A stretch of DNA of 64,000 nt from Cryobacterium cryoconiti. GTDB lineage: Bacteria > Actinomycetota > Actinomycetes > Actinomycetales > Microbacteriaceae. Below are positions 25,681 through 37,275 of this stretch, piece by piece. Made by a program: the position numbers and the translations under genes. The notes under the pieces are model-generated. The model ran no database searches. It was not told the origin of the DNA and worked only from the letters and a program-made list of their open reading frames with translations. The stretch is from assembly GCF_004403065.1 (NCBI RefSeq), contig NZ_SOHA01000005.1, positions 62,001 through 126,000 on the forward strand, in the 5' to 3' direction. Positions within the stretch are counted from its first letter, which is position 1. Every line of letters starts with the position of its first letter.

Positions 25681-27060
25681 CGCGTGCCTGGGGCTCGACC
25701 ACCCGTCCGGCGTGCCAGGTGTCGACCGCGATCACGCTACCCACGACCACCAGGGAGATCGAAACGGAGGCCAGGGCATCCGTGGCGAAGTGGTAGCCGA
25801 GGTACAGGCGGCTGATGGCGGCCAGCACGATGCCGACCACGGCCAGGGTGAGGCCGACGGCGGTGTTGCGCGCGCTGAGACGGCGCGAGAGCACGAGGTA
25901 GGCGGTCACCAGCAGGAAATCGGACGCGCCCAGCACGTGGCCGGACGGGAAGGAGAACGTGAGGTCCGTGCCGTGGAGCATGAGGTCGATCGGCGGCCGC
26001 TCACGGCCGACCGTGCGCCCGATCAGCTGGGCCAGAACCACGCCGGTGGCCATGGCGCCGGCGAGGAGCAGCGGACGCCAGGCGTGCCGGGCGCCGAAGC
26101 CCCAGCCGACGCAGACCGCCAGCACGATCACGGGCAGAGCGATCGGCCCGAACACGACCGCCAGCACGATCATCACGGTCGTCAGAACGGGGGAACGGGA
26201 CTCCAGCAGCCACTCCAGCACGGGAAGGTCGATCGCGGTCACACCGCTATCGCTGAGCACACTGACCAGCATGAGCGTGAAGACGACGGCACCGGATCCC
26301 ACGCAGGCGATCGCGATGACTCGAAACCGGCGGCGGGAACCGGCGTCCAGCTCCCGCGTCTCGACGACGTACCGGTCGTGGAACGTGCGCCACGGATGCG
26401 CCGCGCGGCTCCGTCGGCGTTCCGCCGCGAGTCTCGCGGCCAGGGGAGCCCAGACCGCCACCGCGATGCCGATCACCAGTAGTGCCGCCCCGATCGTGTC
26501 GGTCAGCCAGTGCGCGCCCAGATAGGTGCGGCTGAGCATCATGGTGACCGTGTAGAGGGCCCCCGCCAGCCACACCCACCAGAACGGGAAGAGCACCGCC
26601 AGAACCATCGCCAGCACCGCCGCATTGGCGACATGGCCGGAGGGGAACGACCCGAAGTCAACACTGACCAGGAGGTCTTCGAGGTCCTGTGGGCGTGCCC
26701 GGCCGAACAGCCACTTGAGCAGGCGCACGGCGGCCCCGGACAGGACGATCACCAAGAGGGCGTACCCCGCGGCCCAGGGGCGCTTCAGGAACAGGAGCAG
26801 GCCGATGAGCAGACCGGGCACGACGACGGAGGCGACGAGACCGCCGCCCAGGCTGTTCATCACCAGGGCGAGGGAATCCCACACCGGTGCCCGGTTTCCG
26901 GACACCAGTGTCAGCCACCGCGTGTCGAGGGCGAACGGCTGGCCGTTCCTGGCGATGATCGCCCCCAGACCGACCGCGAGCACCACGGCGACCAGGCCGC
27001 TGAGTAGCGGCCACCAGCGCGTGACGCGCCGCAACGCGGCGCCCGGTTTCACACCCCGGC

Positions 27061-27064
<4 letters not shown>
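25670..27064 (-). CDS. Membrane protein with two PAP2 phosphatase domains
   Basis: 464 aa from GTG 27064, overlapping the stop of the FdhF-like gene by GTGA. About 12 membrane segments in two PAP2 halves. The first has the complete set [14 protein letters not shown] and [12 protein letters not shown]. The second has [14 protein letters not shown] and [12 protein letters not shown], but the Lys that opens the first motif is Gly. The family removes phosphate from lipid phosphates such as undecaprenyl pyrophosphate. Why it is coupled to a molybdoenzyme is unclear. Confidence 0.88.
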
Positions 27065-29376
<2,312 letters not shown>

Positions 29377-29470
29377 ACCCCCATCCTGCTCCCTTTGGCC
29401 GGGCCTGCCGACACGGGGCGAGTGTATGTTCCGAGTGGACGCCGGCGGATGCCCGGTGGATGCCCGGTGG

Positions 29471-29485
29471 ATTCCCAGCCGGATA
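29471..29485. promoter_or_regulatory. ATTCC-N5-GGATA, second copy of the formaldehyde/formate dyad
   Basis: ATTCC CAGCC GGATA, matching the 22304 site at 13 of 15 bases including the spacer. It is 94 bases before the FdhF-like gene (leftward) and about 110 before the rightward glycosyltransferase gene. Confidence 0.45.
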
Positions 29486-29593
29486 CTTCGCTGTTGGTCA
29501 GGGATATGGCGTTGGATGAGAGGGCACGATGCCGTGCTCGACGCAGAAGACTTCACGATGGACAACTGCTTGATTCACTACAGAGAGGGCACC

Positions 29594-31792
29594 GTGGGAA
29601 CTCACACGACGCTGGACACGATGCGGCAGACCCGATCGATTCTGGACGGCATCCGTTGCGCCGACGACCTGACGATCGCGGCGAGCCGCGACGGCGGCGT
29701 GCGCGCCGTGCGCCTGCTTGCCCAGGCGGCGACGGACCCGGGTGACCAGCTGACTGCGATCGCCGCCATCCACTCGCTGGGGCAGGTGTTCGACGAGTCC
29801 GCGGACGACGTGCTCGTGTCGCTGCTCACCCACGGCTCACTCTTCATCAGGGAGCACGCGGCCTGGGCCTTCGGCGCCCGACTGCCCCGGTTCGAGGCGC
29901 TCTCCGGGCTTCTGAGCATGGTCGTCGACGGAGGCTTCTCCGGGATGATCGCCCAGCGCACCCTCGAGCAGTGGAGCTCGTCGGTGCCCGATCATGTGGC
30001 GCTGGCCATCGAGGGTGCCCTGATCGGCGTGCACGAGTGCGGCGCCCGCGCCCGACTGGTGGAGACGATGGGGATCATCCCCGGCCGCATCCCCGAGCGG
30101 CTGCTGCGCCGCGTCGCCGTCGACGAGGCCGAGGCGGTCGAGGTTCGCGCGGCCGCGATCGCGGCCCTCGGCGATCTCGGGCCGAACGACGCCAGCATCC
30201 GGATCGTGAGCGATCTGGCACAGGAGGCCGGCGTGCTCGCCGACGTGGCCCGTCTGGCCCTGATCGACCTGACCGTGCCTACCTATCCGCGCCCGCCGTG
30301 GAGCCAGGGACTCACGGTGGCCCAGCTCTTCCTGCACGCCGACATCGACCGCGAACTCAGCCAGGTCGGGGCCGGCGACAACGGCGGCATCGCCACACTG
30401 CTGGTGCGGCTGGGCGACGCGCTCGTCGCCGGCAGCGGCGCGAGCGCCAGCGGCAGCGTGGAGCGCGTGCTGACCCTCTCCCGGGGCAGCTTCGCCGGGG
30501 CGCTGACCTGCCTGCCCGAGGTCGGGTCCACCCTCGCGGGGCATGCCTTCGCGACCGTGCCCTTCCTCGGCGATCCGGTGGCGTCGGTCGACGCGTGGCC
30601 GAGGCGCATTGCAACGCAGCGCGGCATCCGTCGCATTCTGCGTGCCGCGGGAACGGTCGACGCGATCCACCTGCGCATGGCCGACATCGGCACTCTCGCC
30701 GCCTCCACGGTGGCCCGCGAGCTCGACATTCCGATCGTGTTCACGGTGGCTCCCGACCCGCACAGCGTCATCCACTCCCTGGACACCTCGAGGGCGCTCA
30801 CCCGGGAGAACTTCGGCACGGTCGACGAGACCGAGCACTTCTGGTTTCGGGCCCGGCTGGTGCAACGGCTGGCCGCGGATGCCGCGCACACCGTGCTCTT
30901 CCCCCGCCCCGATCTGCAGCGCGACATGCGCGATCTCGTGGGCATCGACATCGAGCAGCACCCGGAACGCCACTCCGTGATCGCGGAGGGCATCGACCTG
31001 GCCGTGATCGAGCGGGCCCTGGCGGATGCGCGCGCGACGTCCGGCGCCGAGCCGACCGAGCCTGCAGCAGAGATCAGCCCGACCGGCGCCGTGGCGCTGG
31101 CCGAACTCGACGCCCTGCTCGCCACGCTCCCGCCGAGCCGGCGCGGACTGCCGCTCGCCGTCACGGTGGGACGGCTCCACCGGGTGAAAGGCATGGCGGC
31201 GCTCACTCAGGCCTGGGCAGCGGATGCCGGCCTGCGAGCCCGCTGCAATCTGCTCATCCTCGGTGGGGACCTGCTGAGCCCCTCCCTCGACGAGAAGAGC
31301 CAACTCGACCAGATGGCGCAGGCCGTCAACCTCGACGACGCCGCGAACGAGGGGCTGCTGCTCGCCGGGCACCGCACCAACGACACCGTCGCCCACTGGC
31401 TCGCTGCGGCCCGGTACGGTCGGCCCGGTCTGGCGGCCCCGGGCGGCGCGTATGTCTGCGCGAGCATGAAAGAGGAATTCGGGATCGCCCTGCTCGAGGC
31501 CATGGCGACCGGGCTCACGGTCGTCGCACCGAACTCCGGGGGACCGGCCACCTATGTGGAGCACGGAGTGACGGGCTTCCTCGTCGACACCGGCAACCGG
31601 GCAGCCCTGGCCGGGGGGATCAGCGCCGCTCTGGACCTGGCCTCCGGTCCGCTCGGCCCGGACTACGCCGAGCGGGCGGGGGAGATGGTGGCGCGATCCT
31701 TCACCATCCAAGCCATGGCGAACACCCTGACCCGGGTCTACCGCGACGTCGCCAGCGCGAACGAGACCAGCGCGTGGATGGTGAGCGTCTGA
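29594..31792 (+). CDS. Glycosyltransferase (GT-B, family 4-like) with N-terminal HEAT-like repeats
   Basis: 732 aa from GTG 29594, chosen for AGAGGG (29583-29588); ATG 29558 and ATG 29516 are alternatives. Residues about 15-210 are short paired helices with HEAT-like character (QLTAIAAIHSLGQVF, VRAAAIAALGDLG). The GT-B fold follows: HLRMADIG in the acceptor half, then VGRLHRVKG and the donor motif EEFGIALLEAMATG (about 626-640). It should transfer a sugar from a nucleotide donor; acceptor unknown. Fusion of HEAT repeats to a glycosyltransferase is unusual. It overlaps the next glycosyltransferase by one base. Confidence 0.78.
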   Translation: MGTHTTLDTMRQTRSILDGIRCADDLTIAASRDGGVRAVRLLAQAATDPGDQLTAIAAIHSLGQVFDESADDVLVSLLTHGSLFIREHAAWAFGARLPRFEALSGLLSMVVDGGFSGMIAQRTLEQWSSSVPDHVALAIEGALIGVHECGARARLVETMGIIPGRIPERLLRRVAVDEAEAVEVRAAAIAALGDLGPNDASIRIVSDLAQEAGVLADVARLALIDLTVPTYPRPPWSQGLTVAQLFLHADIDRELSQVGAGDNGGIATLLVRLGDALVAGSGASASGSVERVLTLSRGSFAGALTCLPEVGSTLAGHAFATVPFLGDPVASVDAWPRRIATQRGIRRILRAAGTVDAIHLRMADIGTLAASTVARELDIPIVFTVAPDPHSVIHSLDTSRALTRENFGTVDETEHFWFRARLVQRLAADAAHTVLFPRPDLQRDMRDLVGIDIEQHPERHSVIAEGIDLAVIERALADARATSGAEPTEPAAEISPTGAVALAELDALLATLPPSRRGLPLAVTVGRLHRVKGMAALTQAWAADAGLRARCNLLILGGDLLSPSLDEKSQLDQMAQAVNLDDAANEGLLLAGHRTNDTVAHWLAAARYGRPGLAAPGGAYVCASMKEEFGIALLEAMATGLTVVAPNSGGPATYVEHGVTGFLVDTGNRAALAGGISAALDLASGPLGPDYAERAGEMVARSFTIQAMANTLTRVYRDVASANETSAWMVSV

Positions 31793-33108
31793 TGACCCTG
31801 TTGATCATCAGCCCCGACTATGCGTCGCACCTGTTCCCGCTCGCGACGCTCGGCACCGCCTGGCTGGAAGCGGGGGAACGCGTCGTCGTGGCCAGCGGCC
31901 CCGCCACCGCCGACATCGTCGCCGCCTTCGGATTCGAACGGGTCAACCTGCAGCTGGGCCGCGGGTCCAACCCCGGCACGATCCGGGCCGAGGACCAGCC
32001 GACGGGAGAGGACGACGCCCTCCGCGGGTTCTTCGACGCCACCCGGCTGGGCATGGTCGAGACCCTCACGTTCCAGGCCGAGGCCCGCAGCAATGACCTG
32101 CTCTGGAACCCGGTGGAGGTGGCCCGCGCGGTGCAGCAGATCGTGGCCGACGTGCAACCCGACCACGTGATCGTCGACCATCTCGCGTTCAGTGCGCGGC
32201 TGGCGCTGATCAGTGCCGGCATCCGTCACGCCGATGTGGTGCTCGGTCACCCGTCGGCCCTTCCGGTGGGCCTGGAGGTCTACGGCTACCCGCCCGACTG
32301 GCCGGATGCGTTCGCGCCCGCCGGAGACGACCTGGTCGCCCTGATGGGGATCTGCGAGAACGTGCGCGACTCCTTCACCGGCCAGTGGAACGCCGCCCTG
32401 CAGGTTCTGGACCCGACCGCCACGCCGAGCGCGGACGCGTTCATGGAGTGCGGGGACATCCTGCTGCTCAATTACCCGGCGGAACTTCACGACGCGGCGC
32501 GCGGCGAGCTGCTTCCCCCGCACGCCTTCCTCGGCTCGGCGGTGCGCGACGAGGCCGCCGACGCCGACGTCGACCGTTGGCTGGCCGACGGCAGTGACCT
32601 GCCCATCGTCTATGTCAGCTTCGGCAGCTTCCTGTCGGTGCGCGGGGACGTGCTGGCCCGGGTCGCCGAGGCCCTGCGCGGACTCGACGTGCGGGTCGCC
32701 ATCGCCACCGGGGCCACCGACCCGGCCGAGCTCGGCACGATCCCCGACTCCTGGCTGGTGCGCGCGTTCCTGCCGCAGGTGACCGTGCTGGAGAGGTCCG
32801 TCCTGGCCGTCTCGCACGGTGGCAACAACAGTGTCACCGAGGCGATGACCCACGGGGTGCCGCTGCTGCTGCTGCCCTTCTCCACTGACCAGTTCGCCGG
32901 AGCAGCCGCGGTCGAAACGGCCGGTTTCGGGCTGTCCCTCGCGCCGAACACCGCCACGGCCGCCGAACTGCGCGTGGCCATGGCCGCGCTGCTCGCCCTC
33001 GGTGGCGATGCCCGGCAGAGCCTGGACCGGCTGGGTGCATCGCTGCAGGGCGGCGCCGGGCCGAAGCGGGCCTACGCGGCCCTTCTGGCGGTGCCGGTCG
33101 AGTTGTAG
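31792..33108 (+). CDS. UGT-like (GT1/MGT family) glycosyltransferase
   Basis: 438 aa from ATG 31792 (TGATG overlap with the gene before). Two Rossmann halves. The C-terminal donor-site signature SHGGNNSVTEAMTHGVPLLLLPF (about 342-364) marks the GT1 family that glycosylates lipids or small molecules. YVSFGSF (about 274-280) is the start of the C-terminal half. Coupled with the HEAT-glycosyltransferase, so both probably act on one glycoconjugate. Substrate unknown. Confidence 0.86.
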   Translation: MTLLIISPDYASHLFPLATLGTAWLEAGERVVVASGPATADIVAAFGFERVNLQLGRGSNPGTIRAEDQPTGEDDALRGFFDATRLGMVETLTFQAEARSNDLLWNPVEVARAVQQIVADVQPDHVIVDHLAFSARLALISAGIRHADVVLGHPSALPVGLEVYGYPPDWPDAFAPAGDDLVALMGICENVRDSFTGQWNAALQVLDPTATPSADAFMECGDILLLNYPAELHDAARGELLPPHAFLGSAVRDEAADADVDRWLADGSDLPIVYVSFGSFLSVRGDVLARVAEALRGLDVRVAIATGATDPAELGTIPDSWLVRAFLPQVTVLERSVLAVSHGGNNSVTEAMTHGVPLLLLPFSTDQFAGAAAVETAGFGLSLAPNTATAAELRVAMAALLALGGDARQSLDRLGASLQGGAGPKRAYAALLAVPVEL

Positions 33109-33134
33109 GGCGCCGGTTTCGGCAGGCCGGGTGG

Positions 33135-33746
33135 TCAGACGTCGATGGCGTAGACGAGTGATTCCTGCACCATGCCGAACCAGTCGTAGACGTCGTGCAG
33201 GAACGGCGCCTCGTCGTCGCTGAGCCGCGGCACACCGTCGGGCCCGATCTCGAGCCGCTCCGCGAGCGTGAGGCGCAGGTCGGTGAGCGTACGCAGCCAG
33301 GATTGCACGTCGTCGGGGTCGAGCGCGATGGTCACCGGCTGCTCGGCGGCCGCGGCCGCGCTCAACTCCGCGTCTCCGGGCTCGTCGGCGATCTCGTCGA
33401 GCGGTTCCTCGCCGAGGCTGGCGAGCACGCACCGTGCGTTCCGCACCTTGCGCTCGAGCAGGTCGTCGGCCGTGAACCGACGGAATTCCGCGGCGGCCGC
33501 CGGGTCATCCGTGTAGGCGTCCGGCAGCAGCCGGCGCAGGGCCGGGTCGTCGGAGGTGCCGAGCGCGTGCGTCTCCGCGGCTTCGAGCAGGTCGATCAGC
33601 TGGCTCGCGGCCAGGCGCAGCAGACCGATCTCCACATGTTCGAACTGTGCGCTCACGGTGCCGGCGCTTTCGCTGCCCGCACCTTCGCTGCCCGCACCCT
33701 CGCTGCCCGCACCTTCGCTGCCCGCGCCCGCGCGCTCGAACTGCAT
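33135..33746 (-). CDS. DUF2017 family protein
   Basis: 203 aa from ATG 33746, overlapping the clpS stop by one base. DUF2017 proteins regularly follow clpS in actinobacteria and have no assigned function. The C-terminal LSDDEAPFLHDVYDWFGMVQESLVYAI and LTDLRLTLAERLEIG blocks are typical. Residues about 7-28 are a low-complexity Gly-Ala-Gly-Ser-Glu repeat encoded by four 15-base copies (33667-33726), probably a recent expansion. Confidence 0.82.
   Translation of the reverse strand: MQFERAGAGSEGAGSEGAGSEGAGSESAGTVSAQFEHVEIGLLRLAASQLIDLLEAAETHALGTSDDPALRRLLPDAYTDDPAAAAEFRRFTADDLLERKVRNARCVLASLGEEPLDEIADEPGDAELSAAAAAEQPVTIALDPDDVQSWLRTLTDLRLTLAERLEIGPDGVPRLSDDEAPFLHDVYDWFGMVQESLVYAIDV
33667..33726. 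repeat. 15-bp tandem repeat inside the DUF2017 gene
   Basis: Four in-frame copies of CCTTCGCTGCCCGCA with one or two changes encode repeated GAGSE near the N-terminus. Confidence 0.9.
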
Positions 33747-34030
33747 CACGAGTCGGCCTTGGCGAGGGTGGCCCACAGCCCGTAGCCGTGCATGGCCTCG
33801 ACGTGGCGTTCCATCGCTTCCCGGTTGCCGGTGGCGACGACGGCCTTGCCGTTGTTGTGCACCTGCAGCATCAGCCGCTCGGCCTGCTCGGCGGAGACAC
33901 CGAAGTAGCTGCGGAACACGTAGGAGACGTAGGACATCAGATTCACCGGGTCGTCCCAGACGATGGTGATCCAGGGGCGATCCAGGGACACGGCGTCCCG
34001 CAGATCGAGTCGTTCGTCAGTCTTGGGCAC
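33746..34030 (-). CDS. clpS: ATP-dependent Clp protease adaptor
   Basis: 94 aa from ATG 34030. ClpS delivers N-degron proteins to the Clp protease. The signature [20 protein letters not shown] (about 20-39) and the [20 protein letters not shown] region bind the N-degron and the Clp ATPase. One-base overlap with the DUF2017 gene. Confidence 0.95.
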   Translation of the reverse strand: MPKTDERLDLRDAVSLDRPWITIVWDDPVNLMSYVSYVFRSYFGVSAEQAERLMLQVHNNGKAVVATGNREAMERHVEAMHGYGLWATLAKADS

Positions 34031-34077
34031 GGATCAAGCCTCACATGGAGTCGGCACAATTCCAACCGGGTGCCGGG

Positions 34078-34788
34078 TCAGGGCGCGTGGTGCGGTCGCC
34101 CCGCCGCGTGGCCGATGGCGGTCACGCAGAGGGTGATCACGGCCGAGAGGGCCACACCCCAGGCCACGCCCTGCGTCAGCAGCAGCGCCCCCACACCGGC
34201 TCCCACCAGGATGAGCACGATCGCGGCCAGTCTGCGAAACCAGGGCTGGCCCTTGCCGCCGCCGAGCCGGGAGTCCGCGGCGAAGCCCGTGATGGTCGAG
34301 GTCACGACGACCGTCGTGACATCCTTCACTCCGATATGGCGGGCCACGGATGCCTGCAGCCCCATCACGGCCGCCAGCGAACCGGTGATCGCGAGGTCGA
34401 ACGGTGCGGGCGGCACGCCGCCTCCCGCGAAGAGCACGAGCGCCAGCGCCAGCATGATCAGGCCCTGGGCGCCGAACAGGACGGTGGCGTGCGTGGTCCA
34501 GCCGATGGCGACCGGGCGCAGCACGCGTCCGCCGACGGCGGCACCGAGCATGAAGGTGAACAGGGCCAGCAGGGGGCCGACCACGGGGAGTCCGGGGGCG
34601 CCGGCGATGGCCATGCCGAGGATGACGACGTTGCCGGTCATGTTGCCGGTGAAGACCTTGTCCAGGCCGAGGTAGCCCACGGCATCCGCCACGCCCGTGG
34701 AGAAGGTGAGGGCCAGCATCAGGCCCAGGTGCAGGTTGGCGGGATGGCGGCGGAGGAACTCGAGCACGGGGGTCCTAACGGAGGGCAC
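34078..34788 (-). CDS. YoaK-family (DUF1275) membrane protein
   Basis: 236 aa, six hydrophobic segments. The family hallmark FTGNMTGNVVILG is at about residues 46-58, with GLQASVARHIGVKDVTTVVVTSTITG later. Function is unknown for the family. It reads leftward alone between clpS and the MocA-like gene. Confidence 0.85.
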   Translation of the reverse strand: MPSVRTPVLEFLRRHPANLHLGLMLALTFSTGVADAVGYLGLDKVFTGNMTGNVVILGMAIAGAPGLPVVGPLLALFTFMLGAAVGGRVLRPVAIGWTTHATVLFGAQGLIMLALALVLFAGGGVPPAPFDLAITGSLAAVMGLQASVARHIGVKDVTTVVVTSTITGFAADSRLGGGKGQPWFRRLAAIVLILVGAGVGALLLTQGVAWGVALSAVITLCVTAIGHAAGRPHHAP

Positions 34789-34906
34789 GACTGCGATGTG
34801 GTGCTGCGTGGGGGCAGGTGGTGGTGCTTACCCGGGTGCCGGGCACGTTGGTCCATGATTCCACGGATGCCGGTCGCGACGGCGCAGGCTCGGGCTTGCT
34901 CCTCGG

Positions 34907-35569
34907 TCAGTCGCGGGTGTCGACGTCGAGCCCGGTTTCAAGGTCGGTGCAGTCGACCAGCCGGGTGTCATGGGCTTGCAGGTAGGGACGTGCGCCGGTA
35001 TCGCCGGCGGCGGAGTCGATGAGCGCGGCCCAGTGTTCTCGCCCGATCACCACCGGGTGTCCCGGACGTGCATGGAAGCTCGCCTGCCGCAGCGTGTGCG
35101 GGCCGACGGATGACGTGTCGGAACCCGTCGCGCCGGAACCTGCCGCGCCGGACACACTGCCGATCAGTCGCGCGACAGTGCTCGTGCGCAGGCCCGGCAC
35201 ATCGACGGGAACAATCGCCACAGCGATGGGAGCCGGCGGTAGTCCGGTGGTGGGGAGTGCAGTGGCCTGGCGGAGGCCCGCACGCAGGGAGGCCGAGAGC
35301 CCTTCGGTCCAGTCTTCGGCGAGGGCGATGACGACCGACGGGGTGAGGCCGAAGTCGTCGAGCAGGGCTCGAGCTTTCGCGGCCTGGGCGCCGAGCACGA
35401 CGATCACGGGGGTGCATCCGGCATCCGTGAGGGTACCGATCGTGCGCACCAGCCAGGGGGTGCCGTCGTCGTCGCGAGCGAGTGCCTTGGGCATGCCGTA
35501 ACGGGATCCGGCGCCGGCCGCGAGCACCAGGCCGGCGATCGGCGCGGAAGAGGTGGGCATGCCTGCCAT
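34907..35569 (-). CDS. MocA/MobA-like molybdopterin nucleotidyltransferase
   Basis: 220 aa from ATG 35569; ATG 35560 is an alternative. LAAGAGSRYGMPKAL is the nucleotide-binding loop, PVDVPGL the metal-binding Asp, and RPGHPVVIGREHW a block characteristic of MocA-like CTP:molybdopterin cytidylyltransferases. It lies just downstream of the xanthine dehydrogenase operon on the same strand, so it likely completes that enzyme's cofactor. Which nucleotide it uses cannot be read from the sequence. Confidence 0.8.
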   Translation of the reverse strand: MAGMPTSSAPIAGLVLAAGAGSRYGMPKALARDDDGTPWLVRTIGTLTDAGCTPVIVVLGAQAAKARALLDDFGLTPSVVIALAEDWTEGLSASLRAGLRQATALPTTGLPPAPIAVAIVPVDVPGLRTSTVARLIGSVSGAAGSGATGSDTSSVGPHTLRQASFHARPGHPVVIGREHWAALIDSAAGDTGARPYLQAHDTRLVDCTDLETGLDVDTRD

Positions 35570-35663
35570 CGTAGGGCGGTGTGGGTCACCGGTGGCCAAC
35601 CCGGGCGACCGACCCCCGGGTTGGACACGTTGACGGTGGTCGAGCCTCACGCTAGCGAGGAGA

Positions 35664-35714
35664 TTTTCGTGACACACCGGGATTACTGACGACGGACACG
35701 GCGTGTCGCGAAAA
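35664..35714. repeat. Long imperfect inverted repeat
   Basis: TTTTCGTGACACACCG (35664-35679) pairs with CGGCGTGTCGCGAAAA (35699-35714), 14 of 16 bases, across 19 bases. It lies between the guanine deaminase and MocA-like genes. There is no T-run outside the stem, so it is more likely a dispersed intergenic element than a terminator. Confidence 0.55.
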
Positions 35715-35770
35715 ACTCCGCAGTTAGCGACGGGCACGGATGCCGCGGCGCGGGTTCAGGCGATGGCGCG

Positions 35771-35860
35771 CCGGGTTTCGACGGGCTCAACCACCGGGTT
35801 TCGGCGGGCTCAACCACCGGTTTCGGCGGGCTCAACCGCCGGTTTCGGCGGGCTCAACCA
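35771..35860. repeat. Tandem repeat of 22-23 bp at the 3' end of guanine deaminase
   Basis: Four head-to-tail units, CCGG(G)TTTCGRCGGGCTCAACCR, at 35771-35793, 35794-35816, 35817-35838 and 35839-35860. The last contains the guanine deaminase stop. There are no spacers, so this is not CRISPR. The non-coding region 35570-35853 holds only this and the inverted repeat. Confidence 0.9.
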
Positions 35861-37275
35861 CCGGCGGGGGCGAGCACCCGGCGGCCGCGCACGAACACGG
35901 CGGAGATCGCGGGCTGACGGAGGGCCAACAGCAGCGCGAAGAGGGTCTGGTCGGTCGCCATCTCCTCGTCATCGGCCCGGATGCCGCGCTCGAGAACGGT
36001 GGCCAGGGGCTCCCAGCGGTCCGGCTCGATCAGCAGGAAGTCGGCATCCTTGCCTGCGTCGAAGTTGCCGAACCGGGCCTCCATGTCGAGGGCGCGCGCC
36101 CCGGCCAGGGTGCCGGTGAACAGCAGGGCGGCCGGGTCCAGCGAGAGGCCGGCGTCTCCGGGCTCGGAGAGGTGCACCTTGAAGCAGTCGTTGAGCACCC
36201 GGGAGATGAGCCACTCGTCGCCCGCGCCGACATCCGACCCGATCGCCACGTTCACGCCGGACGACGTCGTTCGCAGCCACGGCATGGTGCCCGACCCCAG
36301 GAACTGCTGCGAGGTGGGGCAGTGCGCCACGCTCGTTCCCGTCTCGGCCAGGCGGGCCAGCTCGCTGTCCTCGCAGTGCACGGCGTGGGCGAGGATGCTG
36401 CGCCGCCCCAGCAGGCTCGACCCGCCCCGGGTCGACCCCGGCAGGAAGCGCCCGTCGTAGGTGTCGAGGTAGGTGTCGACCTGGTAGACCGATTTCACGG
36501 CGTCGATCTCGCCCGTGCCGGGCCGGTTGTTCTCGTTCAGATGACTGTGGAAGTAGACCCCCCGGTCGCGCACGTCGTCATAGAGCTCGCCGAGACCCGC
36601 CAGGGTCGTCGGGGTGACCGACAGGCTGAACCGCGGCACCACGGCCACCTGGAGCAGCGCGGTCGCGGGGTCGCCGGTGTCCACCGCGTGCCAGCGGTCG
36701 ATCTCGGCTGCCACCAGCTCCAGAGCCCGGGCCTCAGTGGTGAGCAGTGGATGCGACGGCTCCGAACCGACGGTCTGGATGCCGCGCCCGCTGACCAGGC
36801 GCAGCCCGGCCCGCTGCGACTCCTCGAACAGGGCGTCCTGCGCGTGCGGGAACGCCGAACCGAAGACCAGGGCGCTGGTCGTGCCCGCGGCAACCCGGCG
36901 GCGGGTGAAGTCCCGGGCGATCCGCTCACCGAATTCGGGGTCGTGCAACCGGGACTCGGCCGGGAAGACGCAGTTGTCCAGCCACTCGAGCAGCTGGCCG
37001 CCGCCGTAGGCGTCCGTGGAATAGGTCTGCGGGAAGTGCACGTGCGTGTCGACGAAGCCAGGCAGGATGAACCCGCCCCGGTTGTCGACGACCGGCAGGC
37101 CCCGGTAGATGGCCGGGAGGTCGGCGAACGACCCGACCCAGGCGATCTGGCCGGCCGCGGTGGTGACGAGGGCGCCATCGGGATGGGACACGAGGTGCAG
37201 GTGGGCGGTGGCCACGGTGGGGGAGCCGGCAATGTGGAAGATGTGGCCGCGGTAGACCCGGCTGGACGGTGTCAC
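35854..37275 (-). CDS. guaD: Guanine deaminase
   Basis: 473 aa from GTG 37275, overlapping the xanthine dehydrogenase stop by GTGA. An amidohydrolase converting guanine to xanthine, the substrate of the enzyme encoded upstream. Metal and substrate motifs: GFVDTHVHFPQT, HSHLNENNRPGTGEI, AHAVHCED and GSDVGAG. Length is usual. Confidence 0.92.
   Translation of the reverse strand: MTPSSRVYRGHIFHIAGSPTVATAHLHLVSHPDGALVTTAAGQIAWVGSFADLPAIYRGLPVVDNRGGFILPGFVDTHVHFPQTYSTDAYGGGQLLEWLDNCVFPAESRLHDPEFGERIARDFTRRRVAAGTTSALVFGSAFPHAQDALFEESQRAGLRLVSGRGIQTVGSEPSHPLLTTEARALELVAAEIDRWHAVDTGDPATALLQVAVVPRFSLSVTPTTLAGLGELYDDVRDRGVYFHSHLNENNRPGTGEIDAVKSVYQVDTYLDTYDGRFLPGSTRGGSSLLGRRSILAHAVHCEDSELARLAETGTSVAHCPTSQQFLGSGTMPWLRTTSSGVNVAIGSDVGAGDEWLISRVLNDCFKVHLSEPGDAGLSLDPAALLFTGTLAGARALDMEARFGNFDAGKDADFLLIEPDRWEPLATVLERGIRADDEEMATDQTLFALLLALRQPAISAVFVRGRRVLAPAGG

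Noticed and set aside
35771-35860. CRISPR array
   Set aside because: Units of 22-23 bp are directly adjacent with no spacers, and there are no cas genes.
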